Assembly: GCA_018609925.1 (NCBI GenBank)
Contig: JAHEOG010000106.1
Coordinates: 1 to 19,301, forward strand
Length of the DNA: 19,301 bases
Direction of reading: 5' to 3'
Source of the DNA: Gammaproteobacteria bacterium
GTDB taxonomy: Bacteria; Pseudomonadota; Gammaproteobacteria; Thiohalorhabdales; Thiohalorhabdaceae
The notes below the pieces were generated by a model. The model was not told the origin of the DNA, did not search any database, and saw only the letters and a program-made list of their open reading frames with translations. Position 1 is the first letter of the stretch. Every line of letters starts with the position of its first letter. Positions 12,345-19,301 of the stretch are shown here, piece after piece. The translations under genes and the position numbers were made by a program.

Positions 12345-14060
12345 TCAAGTACGGGAGGCGTGGCCGGGGAGCATGACGCCCCCTTGGGCGGGGCGCCCGC
12401 TGCCGTGGGCGAAGGCGTGGGCTAGGTACTCCGGAGGCTCCACGTTCAGGAGACGGTAGAGCTGGGAAAGGTGGAGTCGATAGAGGCGATCGAAGTCCCG
12501 CACCACATCGGCCGGATTGTAGTCCCCGAACCACCAGAACCAGTCCGAGCCCTCGCAGATGCCAAGCTGGTGGGTGGCCGCGGTCCGGGCCGGCTCCTCC
12601 AGACCGGGGACCTCCGCATCGAAGGCCTCCTTGGCGGCCACTAGCAGATCCCATCCCCGGTTCTTATCCTTATCCCCCATCCAGGTGGACAGGGTGCCGT
12701 AGACCCAGCTGCCGGCGATCAGCCGGTCCAGGGGGTTGACGGTAACTCCTTCGTCCAAGGCCGCGCTGAAGGTGGTCAGCTCCAGTTCCGGGTGCTCCCC
12801 CAGGCGCTCGTAGAGGGCGCTCAGGAAGTGGAACCCGTTCTCCGGGTAGTGCTCCCAGGCGTTCTCGCCATCGAGGATGATGGGTACCAGGGCATCGGGG
12901 TGGTCGGCAGTGGCTGCGTTGATGGCCTCCAGCCGTTGGATGAGATCGGAAACGGCGTCGTCGGCGTGCCACTCCGAATACTGGAAGCCGATCAGATCGG
13001 AGAGCTCGTCGTCCCGAAAGAAGCAAGCGGTCCCCGAGCCCTCCAGGCGGTAAGGGTGGCAGAGGGTGTTGGCCAGCTCCAGTCCTCCCCCATACCGGGT
13101 ATAGTCCGATCCGAGGCTGTTGCCCAGCACCCCCTCGCCGGTGGCCGCCCAGGCAAAGCCGTACTCCGAAAGCAGTCCCATGGTGGCCTCGCTTACCCCG
13201 CCTTCTGCCGGCCAGCACCCCCGCGGCTCAAATCCGAAGTGGTGACGGAAGCTCTTCAGCCCTTCCTCGATGTGCCAGCGGGCCCGCTGTTCGCCCCCGG
13301 GGTAGGCTTCGGCCTCCGGCAAGGGGCTTTCGGGAAGGGCTTCCCGGGCGGTTTGGAAATCCAGGAGGAGGGGAAGGATGGGATGGGCATAGGGGGTGAC
13401 GGATAGCTCGATCTGGCCGGTTTCGGCCAGACGGCGGTAGCGCTCCGTTAGCCCTTCCAGCAGCTCGGCGATAAGGGCCAGGAGGTAGCGACGATCCTCC
13501 ACCGTGTAGCCGGCGCCTTTCTCCTGAAGTCCACGCAAGCGGGGATCGGCCCGACGAACGCTCTCCCCCATCCAGCCCAGGTGGTACCAGGTGAGGATGT
13601 CCGCAAAGAACTGCTCGTCCACGTACATCAAGGAGCCCGGATCCTCCTCCAGGCAGTCGGCGAGGCGAGCGAGCCGGGCATAGGCCGGGAACCGGTCGAT
13701 AACATTGGCCCGATTGGCCCGGAGGCACTCCCGGATTAGGGTCAGGCGCTCCTCGTTTCCGGGAGGGGGAGCGGGACTGTCCAGCGCCGCGAGGAGGCGA
13801 TCCCCGATGGGGCTACCGGACTCGAGATGGGCCCGGATCTGGCGGGCGTAGTCCTCGATCTGCTCCAGCAAAACGGGAGCGAAGTTCACCACGGCCCGTG
13901 CCTGGGGGTTGCTCTCCAAGTGGCTGGCCATGTCCGCGTAGTCCTTGATCCCGTGCAGGTAGGTCCAAGGCAGCTGATAGGCCCCCGACAAGGGGTCCAG
14001 ATAGTTGGGCTGGTGCATATGCCAGCACAGAACCACCTTGAGAGTTCGATCAGCGGACAT
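12345..14060 (-). CDS. Glycoside hydrolase family 57 alpha-glucan enzyme
   Basis: A retaining alpha-glucan-active enzyme of 571 aa, likely cytosolic as no signal peptide is present. Conserved GH57 regions are visible: LCWHMHQPNYLDP at the N-terminus (His14/His16), GCWPAEGGVSEATMG with the likely nucleophile Glu286, LDGENAWEHYPENG with the likely acid/base Asp398, and GSWVYG...TWMGDKDKNRGW (450-470). WPAEGG and DGENAWE resemble the amylopullulanase/alpha-amylase branch more than the branching-enzyme branch, from memory. Substrate specificity is therefore inferred: glycogen or malto-oligosaccharides. The start overlaps the end of glgC by 11 bases and has GAGGGGG 10 bases upstream, so translation is probably coupled to glgC. 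It may act in debranching, replacing GlgX, which is not seen here. Confidence 0.9.
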   Translation of the reverse strand: MSADRTLKVVLCWHMHQPNYLDPLSGAYQLPWTYLHGIKDYADMASHLESNPQARAVVNFAPVLLEQIEDYARQIRAHLESGSPIGDRLLAALDSPAPPPGNEERLTLIRECLRANRANVIDRFPAYARLARLADCLEEDPGSLMYVDEQFFADILTWYHLGWMGESVRRADPRLRGLQEKGAGYTVEDRRYLLALIAELLEGLTERYRRLAETGQIELSVTPYAHPILPLLLDFQTAREALPESPLPEAEAYPGGEQRARWHIEEGLKSFRHHFGFEPRGCWPAEGGVSEATMGLLSEYGFAWAATGEGVLGNSLGSDYTRYGGGLELANTLCHPYRLEGSGTACFFRDDELSDLIGFQYSEWHADDAVSDLIQRLEAINAATADHPDALVPIILDGENAWEHYPENGFHFLSALYERLGEHPELELTTFSAALDEGVTVNPLDRLIAGSWVYGTLSTWMGDKDKNRGWDLLVAAKEAFDAEVPGLEEPARTAATHQLGICEGSDWFWWFGDYNPADVVRDFDRLYRLHLSQLYRLLNVEPPEYLAHAFAHGSGRPAQGGVMLPGHASRT

Positions 14061-15351
14061 GGCGGACCTGCCCCCTCAGCATCTCCGGGGTAACCAGCAC
14101 CACCCCTTCCGGGGTCACATCGAAGCGCTCGCGATCCTCAGCCGGGTCCTCGCCGATCACCATGCCGGGAGGGATCCGGCAGCCGCGATCCAGGACCGCT
14201 TTTTGGACCCTGGCCCGCTCACCGATCTCCACATCGGGCAAAACCACCGCCTCCTCCAACCTGGCCCGGGCCTGGACCGTCACATTGGAGAACAGCACCG
14301 AGCCCCGCACCGTGCCCCCGGAGATGATGCAGCCACCGGAGACCATGGAATCCACCGCCGAGCCCCGGCGGTCGGCGTCGTCGAACACAAACTTGGCCGG
14401 AGGGAGCTGCTCCTGGTAGGTCCAGATGGGCCATTCGGTGTCATAGATGTTGAGCTCCGGGGTCACCCCGATCAGCTCCAGGTTGGCCGCCCAGAAGGCG
14501 TCCACGGTGCCTACGTCCCGCCAGAATCCTTGCTCACCGGTCTGGGGATCCCGGAAGGGGTAGGCCATCACCCGGTGGTTCTCGATCACTCGGGGGATAA
14601 TGTCCTTGCCGAAATCGTGCGAGGAATTGGGATCGTCGGCATCCTTGATGACTTCGTCGAAGAGGAACTCCGTCCGGAACACGTAGATTCCCATGGAGAT
14701 CAGCGCCACAGCCTCTCGACCGGGCAGCGGATCGGGGGCCTCGGGCTTCTCGCGGAATCGCACTACCCGCCCCCCCTCGTCCATGGTCATCACCCCGAAG
14801 GCCTGAGCCTGTTCGATGGGAACGTCCAGGCAGCCCACGGTCATGTCCGCCTGGTTCTCCACGTGGTAGGCGATCATGGGGCCGTAGTCCATCTTGTAGA
14901 TGTGGTCTCCGGCCAGGATCAGGATGTATTCCGGATTGTGGTCCCGGATGATGTCCAGGTTCTGATAGACGGCGTCTGCGGTACCCTGGTACCAGTCGGG
15001 AGTAGTTCGCTGCTGGGCTGGAAGCACCTCCACGAACTCGTTGAACTCCCCACGCAGGAAGTTCCACCCCTTCTGGATGTGGCGGATCAGGGAGTGGGCC
15101 TTGTACTGGGTCAGGACCCCGATCTGGCGAATGCCCGAATTGATGCAGTTGGACAGGGGGAAATCGATGATCCGGAACTTGCCCCCAAAGGGCGTGGCCG
15201 GCTTAGCCCGCCACTGGGTGAGCTTGCCGAGGCGGGTTCCCCGCCCTCCAGCCAGGATCAGGGCCAAGGTCTCCTTGGTCAGTAGGCTGACAAATCGGGG
15301 GTTGCGAGCCGCTTCCTGGAAGACCTCGGGACCGGTTTCCTCGCGGCGCAT
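14050..15351 (-). CDS. glgC: Glucose-1-phosphate adenylyltransferase (ADP-glucose pyrophosphorylase)
   Basis: Makes ADP-glucose from glucose-1-phosphate and ATP, the committed and allosterically controlled step of bacterial glycogen synthesis. From the ATG at 15351 the protein is 433 aa, similar to E. coli GlgC (431). It contains ALILAGGRGTRLGKLTQ (nucleotide binding), RAKPATPFGGKFRIIDF (including the activator-region lysine), QNLDIIRDHNPEY, ILAGDHIYKMDYG with the catalytic aspartate, SMGIYVF, and a C-terminal left-handed beta-helix (SGGCIISGG through VIGEDPAED). The frame is open upstream to 15435, but the ATG at 15351 has AGGAG eight bases before it and fits the family N-terminus. It is divergent from glgB and overlaps the GH57 gene by 11 bases. 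Confidence 0.96.
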   Translation of the reverse strand: MRREETGPEVFQEAARNPRFVSLLTKETLALILAGGRGTRLGKLTQWRAKPATPFGGKFRIIDFPLSNCINSGIRQIGVLTQYKAHSLIRHIQKGWNFLRGEFNEFVEVLPAQQRTTPDWYQGTADAVYQNLDIIRDHNPEYILILAGDHIYKMDYGPMIAYHVENQADMTVGCLDVPIEQAQAFGVMTMDEGGRVVRFREKPEAPDPLPGREAVALISMGIYVFRTEFLFDEVIKDADDPNSSHDFGKDIIPRVIENHRVMAYPFRDPQTGEQGFWRDVGTVDAFWAANLELIGVTPELNIYDTEWPIWTYQEQLPPAKFVFDDADRRGSAVDSMVSGGCIISGGTVRGSVLFSNVTVQARARLEEAVVLPDVEIGERARVQKAVLDRGCRIPPGMVIGEDPAEDRERFDVTPEGVVLVTPEMLRGQVRHVR

Positions 15352-15474
15352 GGGGGGAGCTCCTAGACTGGGCGGGTAAAGCCTCGATGTTACCATTTGT
15401 CCGAAGCGGTGACCCGCCCACCGGGAAGCCTCCACCCTCGCACTACCTTCAGCCTCAGCTACGTTAGGATGTCC
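15352..15474. promoter_or_regulatory. glgC/glgB divergent control region with 9-bp inverted repeat
   Basis: The 123 bases between the two starts hold the arms TGGGCGGGT (15369-15377) and ACCCGCCCA (15412-15420), a perfect 9-bp inverted repeat with a 34-base spacer. A minus-strand TAACAT (15392-15387) between the arms is a possible glgC -10, but its -35 is poor. No convincing promoter for glgB was found. Confidence 0.45.
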
Positions 15475-17658
15475 ATGCCCCAGGCCACCCCCCAGCTAGG
15501 TCCCGAGCTCGCCGCCTTAGTGGAAGGCCGGCACCACGATCCCTTCACGGTTCTGGGCCGGCTACGGGAAGGCGGCCAGGCCCTGATCCGGGTCTTCGTG
15601 CCGGGTGCCCGGGAGGTCGCCTTGGCCGACACCGGCCACGCCCTGCAGCGAGTTCCCGGCACGGACCTCTTCGAGCTCCGCGAGGCCCTTCCCGAGCTGC
15701 CCGAGCACTACCGCCTGCGCTGGCAGGACTCCGAGGGAGCGGTTCACGAGCGCCATGATCCCTACACCTTCGGTCCTCGCATCCCCGATTTCGACCTCCA
15801 CCTCTTCACCGAAGGCCGGCATTGGCACGCCTACCGCTTCCTGGGCGCCCGAACGGAAACGGTGGACGGCGTGGCCGGGGTCCACTTCGCCGTATGGGCC
15901 CCCAACGCGGACCGGATCGGCGTCGTCGGCGGCTTCAACGGCTGGAACGGCTGCGCCCATCCCATGCGCTCCCGAGGCGGTAGCGGGATCTGGGAGCTGT
16001 TCATACCCGATCTGAGCCCTGGCGAGCTGTACAAGTTCGAGCTGCGCAGCCATAGCACGGGCGAGATCCTCCTCAAGACCGACCCCTATGGACGTCAGTT
16101 CGAGCACCGCCCGCAGACCGCCGCCATCGTCCCTACCGAGAGCGGGTTCGAATGGGGCGATCGGCAGTGGCTGGAGGAGCGGGCCCAGCGAGGCTGGCTC
16201 CAAACCCCCATGAGCGCCTACGAGGTCCACTTGGGCTCCTGGAAGCGGGGAGAGGACGGGGGCTTTTTGAATTACCGGGAGATCGCCCACCAGCTGGTGG
16301 ACTACGTGACCGCTCTGGGCTACACCCATGTCCAGCTCATGCCGGTAACCGAGCACCCGCTGGACGCCTCCTGGGGCTACCAGACCACCGGCTTCTATGC
16401 CCCCACCAGCCGGTTCGGCACCCCCGACGACTTCCGATACTTCGTGGACCACTGCCACCGCCACGGCCTCGGGGTGCTGCTGGACTGGGTCCCGGGGCAC
16501 TTCCCCAAGGACGCCCACGCCCTGGCTCGCTTCGATGGCTCGGCCCTCTACGAGCATGCCGATCCCCGCCGCGGCGAACACCGCGATTGGGGAACCCTGG
16601 TCTTCAACTACGACCGCCCCGAGGTGCACAACTTCCTCCTTTCCTCCGCCCTCTACTGGCTGGAGGAGTTCCACGTCGACGGCCTCCGGGTGGATGCCGT
16701 GGCCTCCATGCTCTACCTGGACTACTCGCGGGAGGGCCAGGACTGGATCCCGAACATCTACGGCGGGCGGGAGAACCTGGAGGCCATCGACTTCCTCCGC
16801 CACCTCAATCGCGTGGTCCACGAGCGCAACCCGGGTGCGGTGGTGATCGCCGAGGAGTCCACCGCCTGGCCCCAGGTCACTCAGCCCACCCATGTAGGAG
16901 GACTGGGCTTCTCCATGAAGTGGAATATGGGCTGGATGCACGACACCCTGGAATACATGGCCCGGGATCCCATCCACCGCCGTCACCACCACAACCATCT
17001 GACCTTCAGCCTGGTCTACGCCTTCACCGAGAACTACGTCCTGCCCCTCAGCCACGACGAGGTGGTCCACGGCAAGGGCTCCCTCATCGGCAAGATGCCC
17101 GGGGACGATTGGCAGCGTCGGGCGAACCTGCGGCTGCTGCTTATTTACATGTTCGCCTATCCCGGGAAAAAGCTCCTGTTTATGGGCAACGAGATTGGCC
17201 AGGAGCAGGAGTGGAGCCACGAGGGCCAGCTGGACTGGGGCCTCCTGGAAGACGAAGGCCACGCTGGCATCCATTCCCTGGTGGGGGATCTCAATCGCCT
17301 GTACCGGGAGGAGCCCGCCCTGCATCAACAGGACTTCCAACCCCCCGGGTTCGACTGGCTCGACAATCGGGATGCCGAGCGCTCGGTCCTCTCCTTCCTC
17401 CGGTACGCAGAGGGTGGCTCCCTGGTGGCCGGGGTTTTCAACTTCACACCGGTGGTCCGGGAGGGCTTCCGCATCGGAGTCCCGCGGGACGGGCATTACG
17501 CCGAGGTGCTGAACTCCGACTCGGAGTTATACGGCGGCTCCAACGTGGGCAACCTGGGTGGGGTTATCGCCGAGTCCCGTCCCTGGATGGATCGCCCCTG
17601 CTCGGTTTCCCTAACCCTGCCGCCGCTCGCCGGGGTGCTACTGCGTCCCGGCGAATGA
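15475..17658 (+). CDS. glgB: 1,4-alpha-glucan branching enzyme GlgB, GH13
   Basis: Cuts alpha-1,4 chains and rejoins them by alpha-1,6 links to branch glycogen. The ATG at 15475 gives 727 aa, against 728 in E. coli. TTAGGA lies 5 bases upstream; in-frame ATGs at 15397 and 15469 are less well placed, the latter being almost on the ribosome-binding site. Layout: N-terminal carbohydrate-binding module (about 20-110, HHDPFTVLG), CBM48 (about 128-230, VHFAVWAPNADRIGVVGGFNGWN), then a GH13 barrel (MSAYEVHLGSWKR onward) and a C-terminal beta domain. The catalytic triad is Asp407 (GLRVDAVASM), Glu460 (VIAEEST) and Asp528 (LSHDEVVHGKGS), matching E. coli 405/458/526. It is divergent from glgC and 73 bases upstream of glgA. 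Confidence 0.97.
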   Translation: MPQATPQLGPELAALVEGRHHDPFTVLGRLREGGQALIRVFVPGAREVALADTGHALQRVPGTDLFELREALPELPEHYRLRWQDSEGAVHERHDPYTFGPRIPDFDLHLFTEGRHWHAYRFLGARTETVDGVAGVHFAVWAPNADRIGVVGGFNGWNGCAHPMRSRGGSGIWELFIPDLSPGELYKFELRSHSTGEILLKTDPYGRQFEHRPQTAAIVPTESGFEWGDRQWLEERAQRGWLQTPMSAYEVHLGSWKRGEDGGFLNYREIAHQLVDYVTALGYTHVQLMPVTEHPLDASWGYQTTGFYAPTSRFGTPDDFRYFVDHCHRHGLGVLLDWVPGHFPKDAHALARFDGSALYEHADPRRGEHRDWGTLVFNYDRPEVHNFLLSSALYWLEEFHVDGLRVDAVASMLYLDYSREGQDWIPNIYGGRENLEAIDFLRHLNRVVHERNPGAVVIAEESTAWPQVTQPTHVGGLGFSMKWNMGWMHDTLEYMARDPIHRRHHHNHLTFSLVYAFTENYVLPLSHDEVVHGKGSLIGKMPGDDWQRRANLRLLLIYMFAYPGKKLLFMGNEIGQEQEWSHEGQLDWGLLEDEGHAGIHSLVGDLNRLYREEPALHQQDFQPPGFDWLDNRDAERSVLSFLRYAEGGSLVAGVFNFTPVVREGFRIGVPRDGHYAEVLNSDSELYGGSNVGNLGGVIAESRPWMDRPCSVSLTLPPLAGVLLRPGE

Positions 17659-17731
17659 GTCCGGCCAATCCCCGGCGCCCGTAAGCCATATCCCTCTTCC
17701 GGGCCGAGCGGTCCCATTTCCATAGGAAGCC

Positions 17732-19195
17732 ATGGCCAAGATCCTGTTCGTCAGCAGCGAGGTCCACCCTTTGAGCAAGACGGGTGGACTCGCCGATGTG
17801 TCGGCGAGCCTGCCCCAGGCCCTTGCCGAGCTCGGCCACGAGGTGCGGATCCTGACCCCCGCCTACGGCGACACCCTGGAACGCCTTGGTGCGGTCCCGG
17901 AGCGCTCCGACTGGCGCGATCCCGTGGCGGGAACGACCACACGACTGCGGGAGACCGCCCTACCCGACATCGAGGTTCCGGTCTGGCTCCTGGACGCCCC
18001 GGGGTTCAGCGACCGCTCCGGGAACCCCTATCTGGATGCCCAGGGGCGGCCCCACCCGGACAACGCCGAGCGCTTTGACCTCCTTGCCCGGACAGCCACT
18101 GCCATCGCCGGGGGCCTGGGCGGGCTCGGCTGGCAGCCCGAGCTGATCCACTGCAACGACTGGCAGACCGGTCTCGTGCCGGTGCGCATGCTCCAGCATC
18201 GGATTCCCGGGGCCACAGTGTTCACCATCCATAACCTGGCCTACCAGGGGCTGTTCCCCGCCTCGGCATTCGGGTCCTTGGACCTGCCGCAGTGGCTCTG
18301 GACCATGGACGGCTTGGAGTTCCACGGCCAGCTTTCCTTCATGAAGGGCGGCGTGGGCTTTGCCGACCGCCTCACCACGGTGAGCCCCACCTACGCCCAG
18401 GAGATCCGGACCCCGGCCCACGGGTGGGGCCTGGAAGGTCTCCTCAATCGCCGGGCGGCCGAGCTCACCGGCATCCTGAACGGAATCGACCACCGCTTCT
18501 GGGACCCCAGCAGCGACGCCTTCCTCCCAGCCCACTACGACGTACGCGATCTGCGTGGCAAGGCCGCCAACAAGCGCCGGCTTCAGGCGGAGCTGGGCCT
18601 GAGCCAGGATCCCAAGGCCCCCTTGCTGGGCTTCATCAGTCGCCTTGCAGACCAGAAGGGCGTGGATCTCTTGCTGGAGGCCATCGGGGATCTGCTTGAG
18701 CAGGATCTGCAGATCGCCGTCCTGGGCCGGGGCGAGGCCGCCTACGAGCGTGCCCTGCAGCGCCTCGCCTCCAACCACCCCGACCGGATCGCGGTCCGCA
18801 TCGGATTCGACGAAGGCCTGGCCCATCGGGTCGAGGCCGGCGCGGACATGCTGCTCATGCCCTCGCGCTTCGAGCCCTGTGGGCTCAACCAGCTCTACAG
18901 CCTGCGCTACGGAACCGTCCCCGTGGTGCGGGCGGTCGGGGGGTTGGCGGACTCGGTGGTGGACGCCACCCCAGCCCATTTGGAATCCGGCCGGGCCACT
19001 GGGGTGACCTTCCAGGACGCCACCGGCAGCGCACTCCTGGAGGCGGTGCAGCGGGCCCTGGCGCTCTACACGCAGCCCGAGCTCTGGCGCCGGCTTCAGC
19101 GAAACGGCATGCGCCAGGACTTCACCTGGCAGCGCAGCGCGGCCCGCTATGGTGAGGTCTACGAGGAGGCCCTGGCGGAGCGGCGCCGGATCTAG
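17732..19195 (+). CDS. glgA: Glycogen synthase GlgA, GT5
   Basis: Adds glucose from ADP-glucose to the non-reducing ends of growing alpha-1,4-glucan chains. The 487-aa length is typical (E. coli 477). It starts MAKILFVSSEVHPLSKTGGLADV, with the ADP-glucose-binding KTGGLAD at residues 16-22. The GT-B fold signatures follow: IHCNDWQTGLVP (139-150), TIHNLAYQG, LNGIDHRFWDP (249-259), SRLADQKGVD with Arg304/Lys309, and PSRFEPCGLNQLYSLRYG with Glu381. AGGAAG lies just before the ATG at 17732; spacing is short. The 73-base gap from glgB contains no clear terminator, so glgB-glgA is likely one transcript. Confidence 0.97.
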   Translation: MAKILFVSSEVHPLSKTGGLADVSASLPQALAELGHEVRILTPAYGDTLERLGAVPERSDWRDPVAGTTTRLRETALPDIEVPVWLLDAPGFSDRSGNPYLDAQGRPHPDNAERFDLLARTATAIAGGLGGLGWQPELIHCNDWQTGLVPVRMLQHRIPGATVFTIHNLAYQGLFPASAFGSLDLPQWLWTMDGLEFHGQLSFMKGGVGFADRLTTVSPTYAQEIRTPAHGWGLEGLLNRRAAELTGILNGIDHRFWDPSSDAFLPAHYDVRDLRGKAANKRRLQAELGLSQDPKAPLLGFISRLADQKGVDLLLEAIGDLLEQDLQIAVLGRGEAAYERALQRLASNHPDRIAVRIGFDEGLAHRVEAGADMLLMPSRFEPCGLNQLYSLRYGTVPVVRAVGGLADSVVDATPAHLESGRATGVTFQDATGSALLEAVQRALALYTQPELWRRLQRNGMRQDFTWQRSAARYGEVYEEALAERRRI

Positions 19196-19275
19196 CACGA
19201 AGGACGGGCTTCGAGCCCCAGAAGCCTCCGACCCCGATCCCCAGCATCCGGATTCCGGAAGGAGGGACCCGAGCC
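19196..19275. other. Gap after glgA
   Basis: A short hairpin, GGGCT-TCG-AGCCC (19206-19218), follows the glgA stop but has only five pairs and no U-tract, so it is not a convincing terminator. The 3' part contains GGAAGGAGGGA (19258-19268), a strong ribosome-binding sequence that suggests a gene begins near the window edge. Confidence 0.35.
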
Positions 19276-19301
19276 TTGGCATCGATCCTGGCCCAGGTCG
19301 C
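19276..19301 (+). CDS. Possible start of another rightward gene (cut by window edge)
   Basis: A TTG at 19276 follows GGAAGGAGGGA with about 8-9 bases spacing and opens the frame MASILAQV before the window ends. There is no ATG in this gap. Only eight codons are visible, so no function can be proposed. The ribosome-binding sequence is the sole support. Confidence 0.3.

Noticed and set aside
14005..15285. 426-codon open frame on the plus strand opposite glgC
   Set aside because: Antisense to glgC; His/Gly/Val-rich composition comes from reading GC-rich codons in the opposite direction.
15562..17496. 644-codon open frame on the minus strand opposite glgB
   Set aside because: It lies entirely antisense to the well-supported glgB. 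Long antisense frames are expected in GC-rich genes, and its translation has no recognisable domain.
19206..19218. Terminator after glgA
   Set aside because: Only a five-pair stem with no U-run.
17960..19282. 440-codon open frame on the minus strand opposite glgA
   Set aside because: Antisense shadow of glgA with biased composition and no recognisable motif.

Overview
The window looks like ordinary chromosome from a high-GC, free-living gammaproteobacterium. The main reasons are the close match of the RNase E catalytic half to the enterobacterial/pseudomonad enzyme, the divergent rluC/rne pair, and the yceD-rpmF-plsX-fabH-fabD order. Genus cannot be fixed from the sequence alone; a halophilic or sulfur-oxidising lineage such as the Ectothiorhodospiraceae is only a guess. 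I see no phage, insertion sequence, CRISPR array or rRNA.

Left arm (1-5541, all on the minus strand): a tightly packed run reading rluC, a HAD-family phosphatase, yceD, rpmF, plsX, fabH, fabD. fabD runs off the left edge. The run joins rRNA modification and large-subunit assembly (RluC, YceD, L32) to the start of phospholipid and fatty-acid synthesis (PlsX, FabH, FabD).

Centre-left (5542-8848): a 359-base divergent region holding a good sigma70-type promoter and a strong hairpin leads into rne (RNase E, 887 aa). RNase E has a canonical catalytic half, a likely membrane-binding amphipathic helix and a long disordered tail with two arginine-rich blocks. rne converges on a small cold-shock protein gene, with a 13-bp bidirectional terminator between them. 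The cold-shock gene has a near-consensus promoter overlapped by an inverted repeat.

Centre (9041-10774): low-density accessory stretch with a secreted four-cysteine protein (minus), an unrecognised 86-aa acidic protein (plus), tRNA-Asn(GTT) with its own promoter (minus), and an orphan ribbon-helix-helix regulator (minus) with an AT-rich palindrome at its promoter.

Right arm (10805-19195): a glycogen/alpha-glucan cluster arranged as two divergent arms. Leftward are glgC, a GH57 glycoside hydrolase (overlapping glgC by 11 bases) and malQ. Rightward are glgB and glgA. Together they encode ADP-glucose supply, chain elongation, branching and alpha-glucan remodelling. The 123-base gap between the glgC and glgB starts contains a 9-bp inverted repeat that may be a shared control site. 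The last 106 bases may hold the first codons of another rightward gene.

No clear undescribed multi-gene system was found. The points most worth a second look are the orphan RHH regulator and its palindrome, the RNase E tail, the rne leader, the two unnamed small proteins, and inverted repeats at the cspA, glgC/glgB and malQ control regions.
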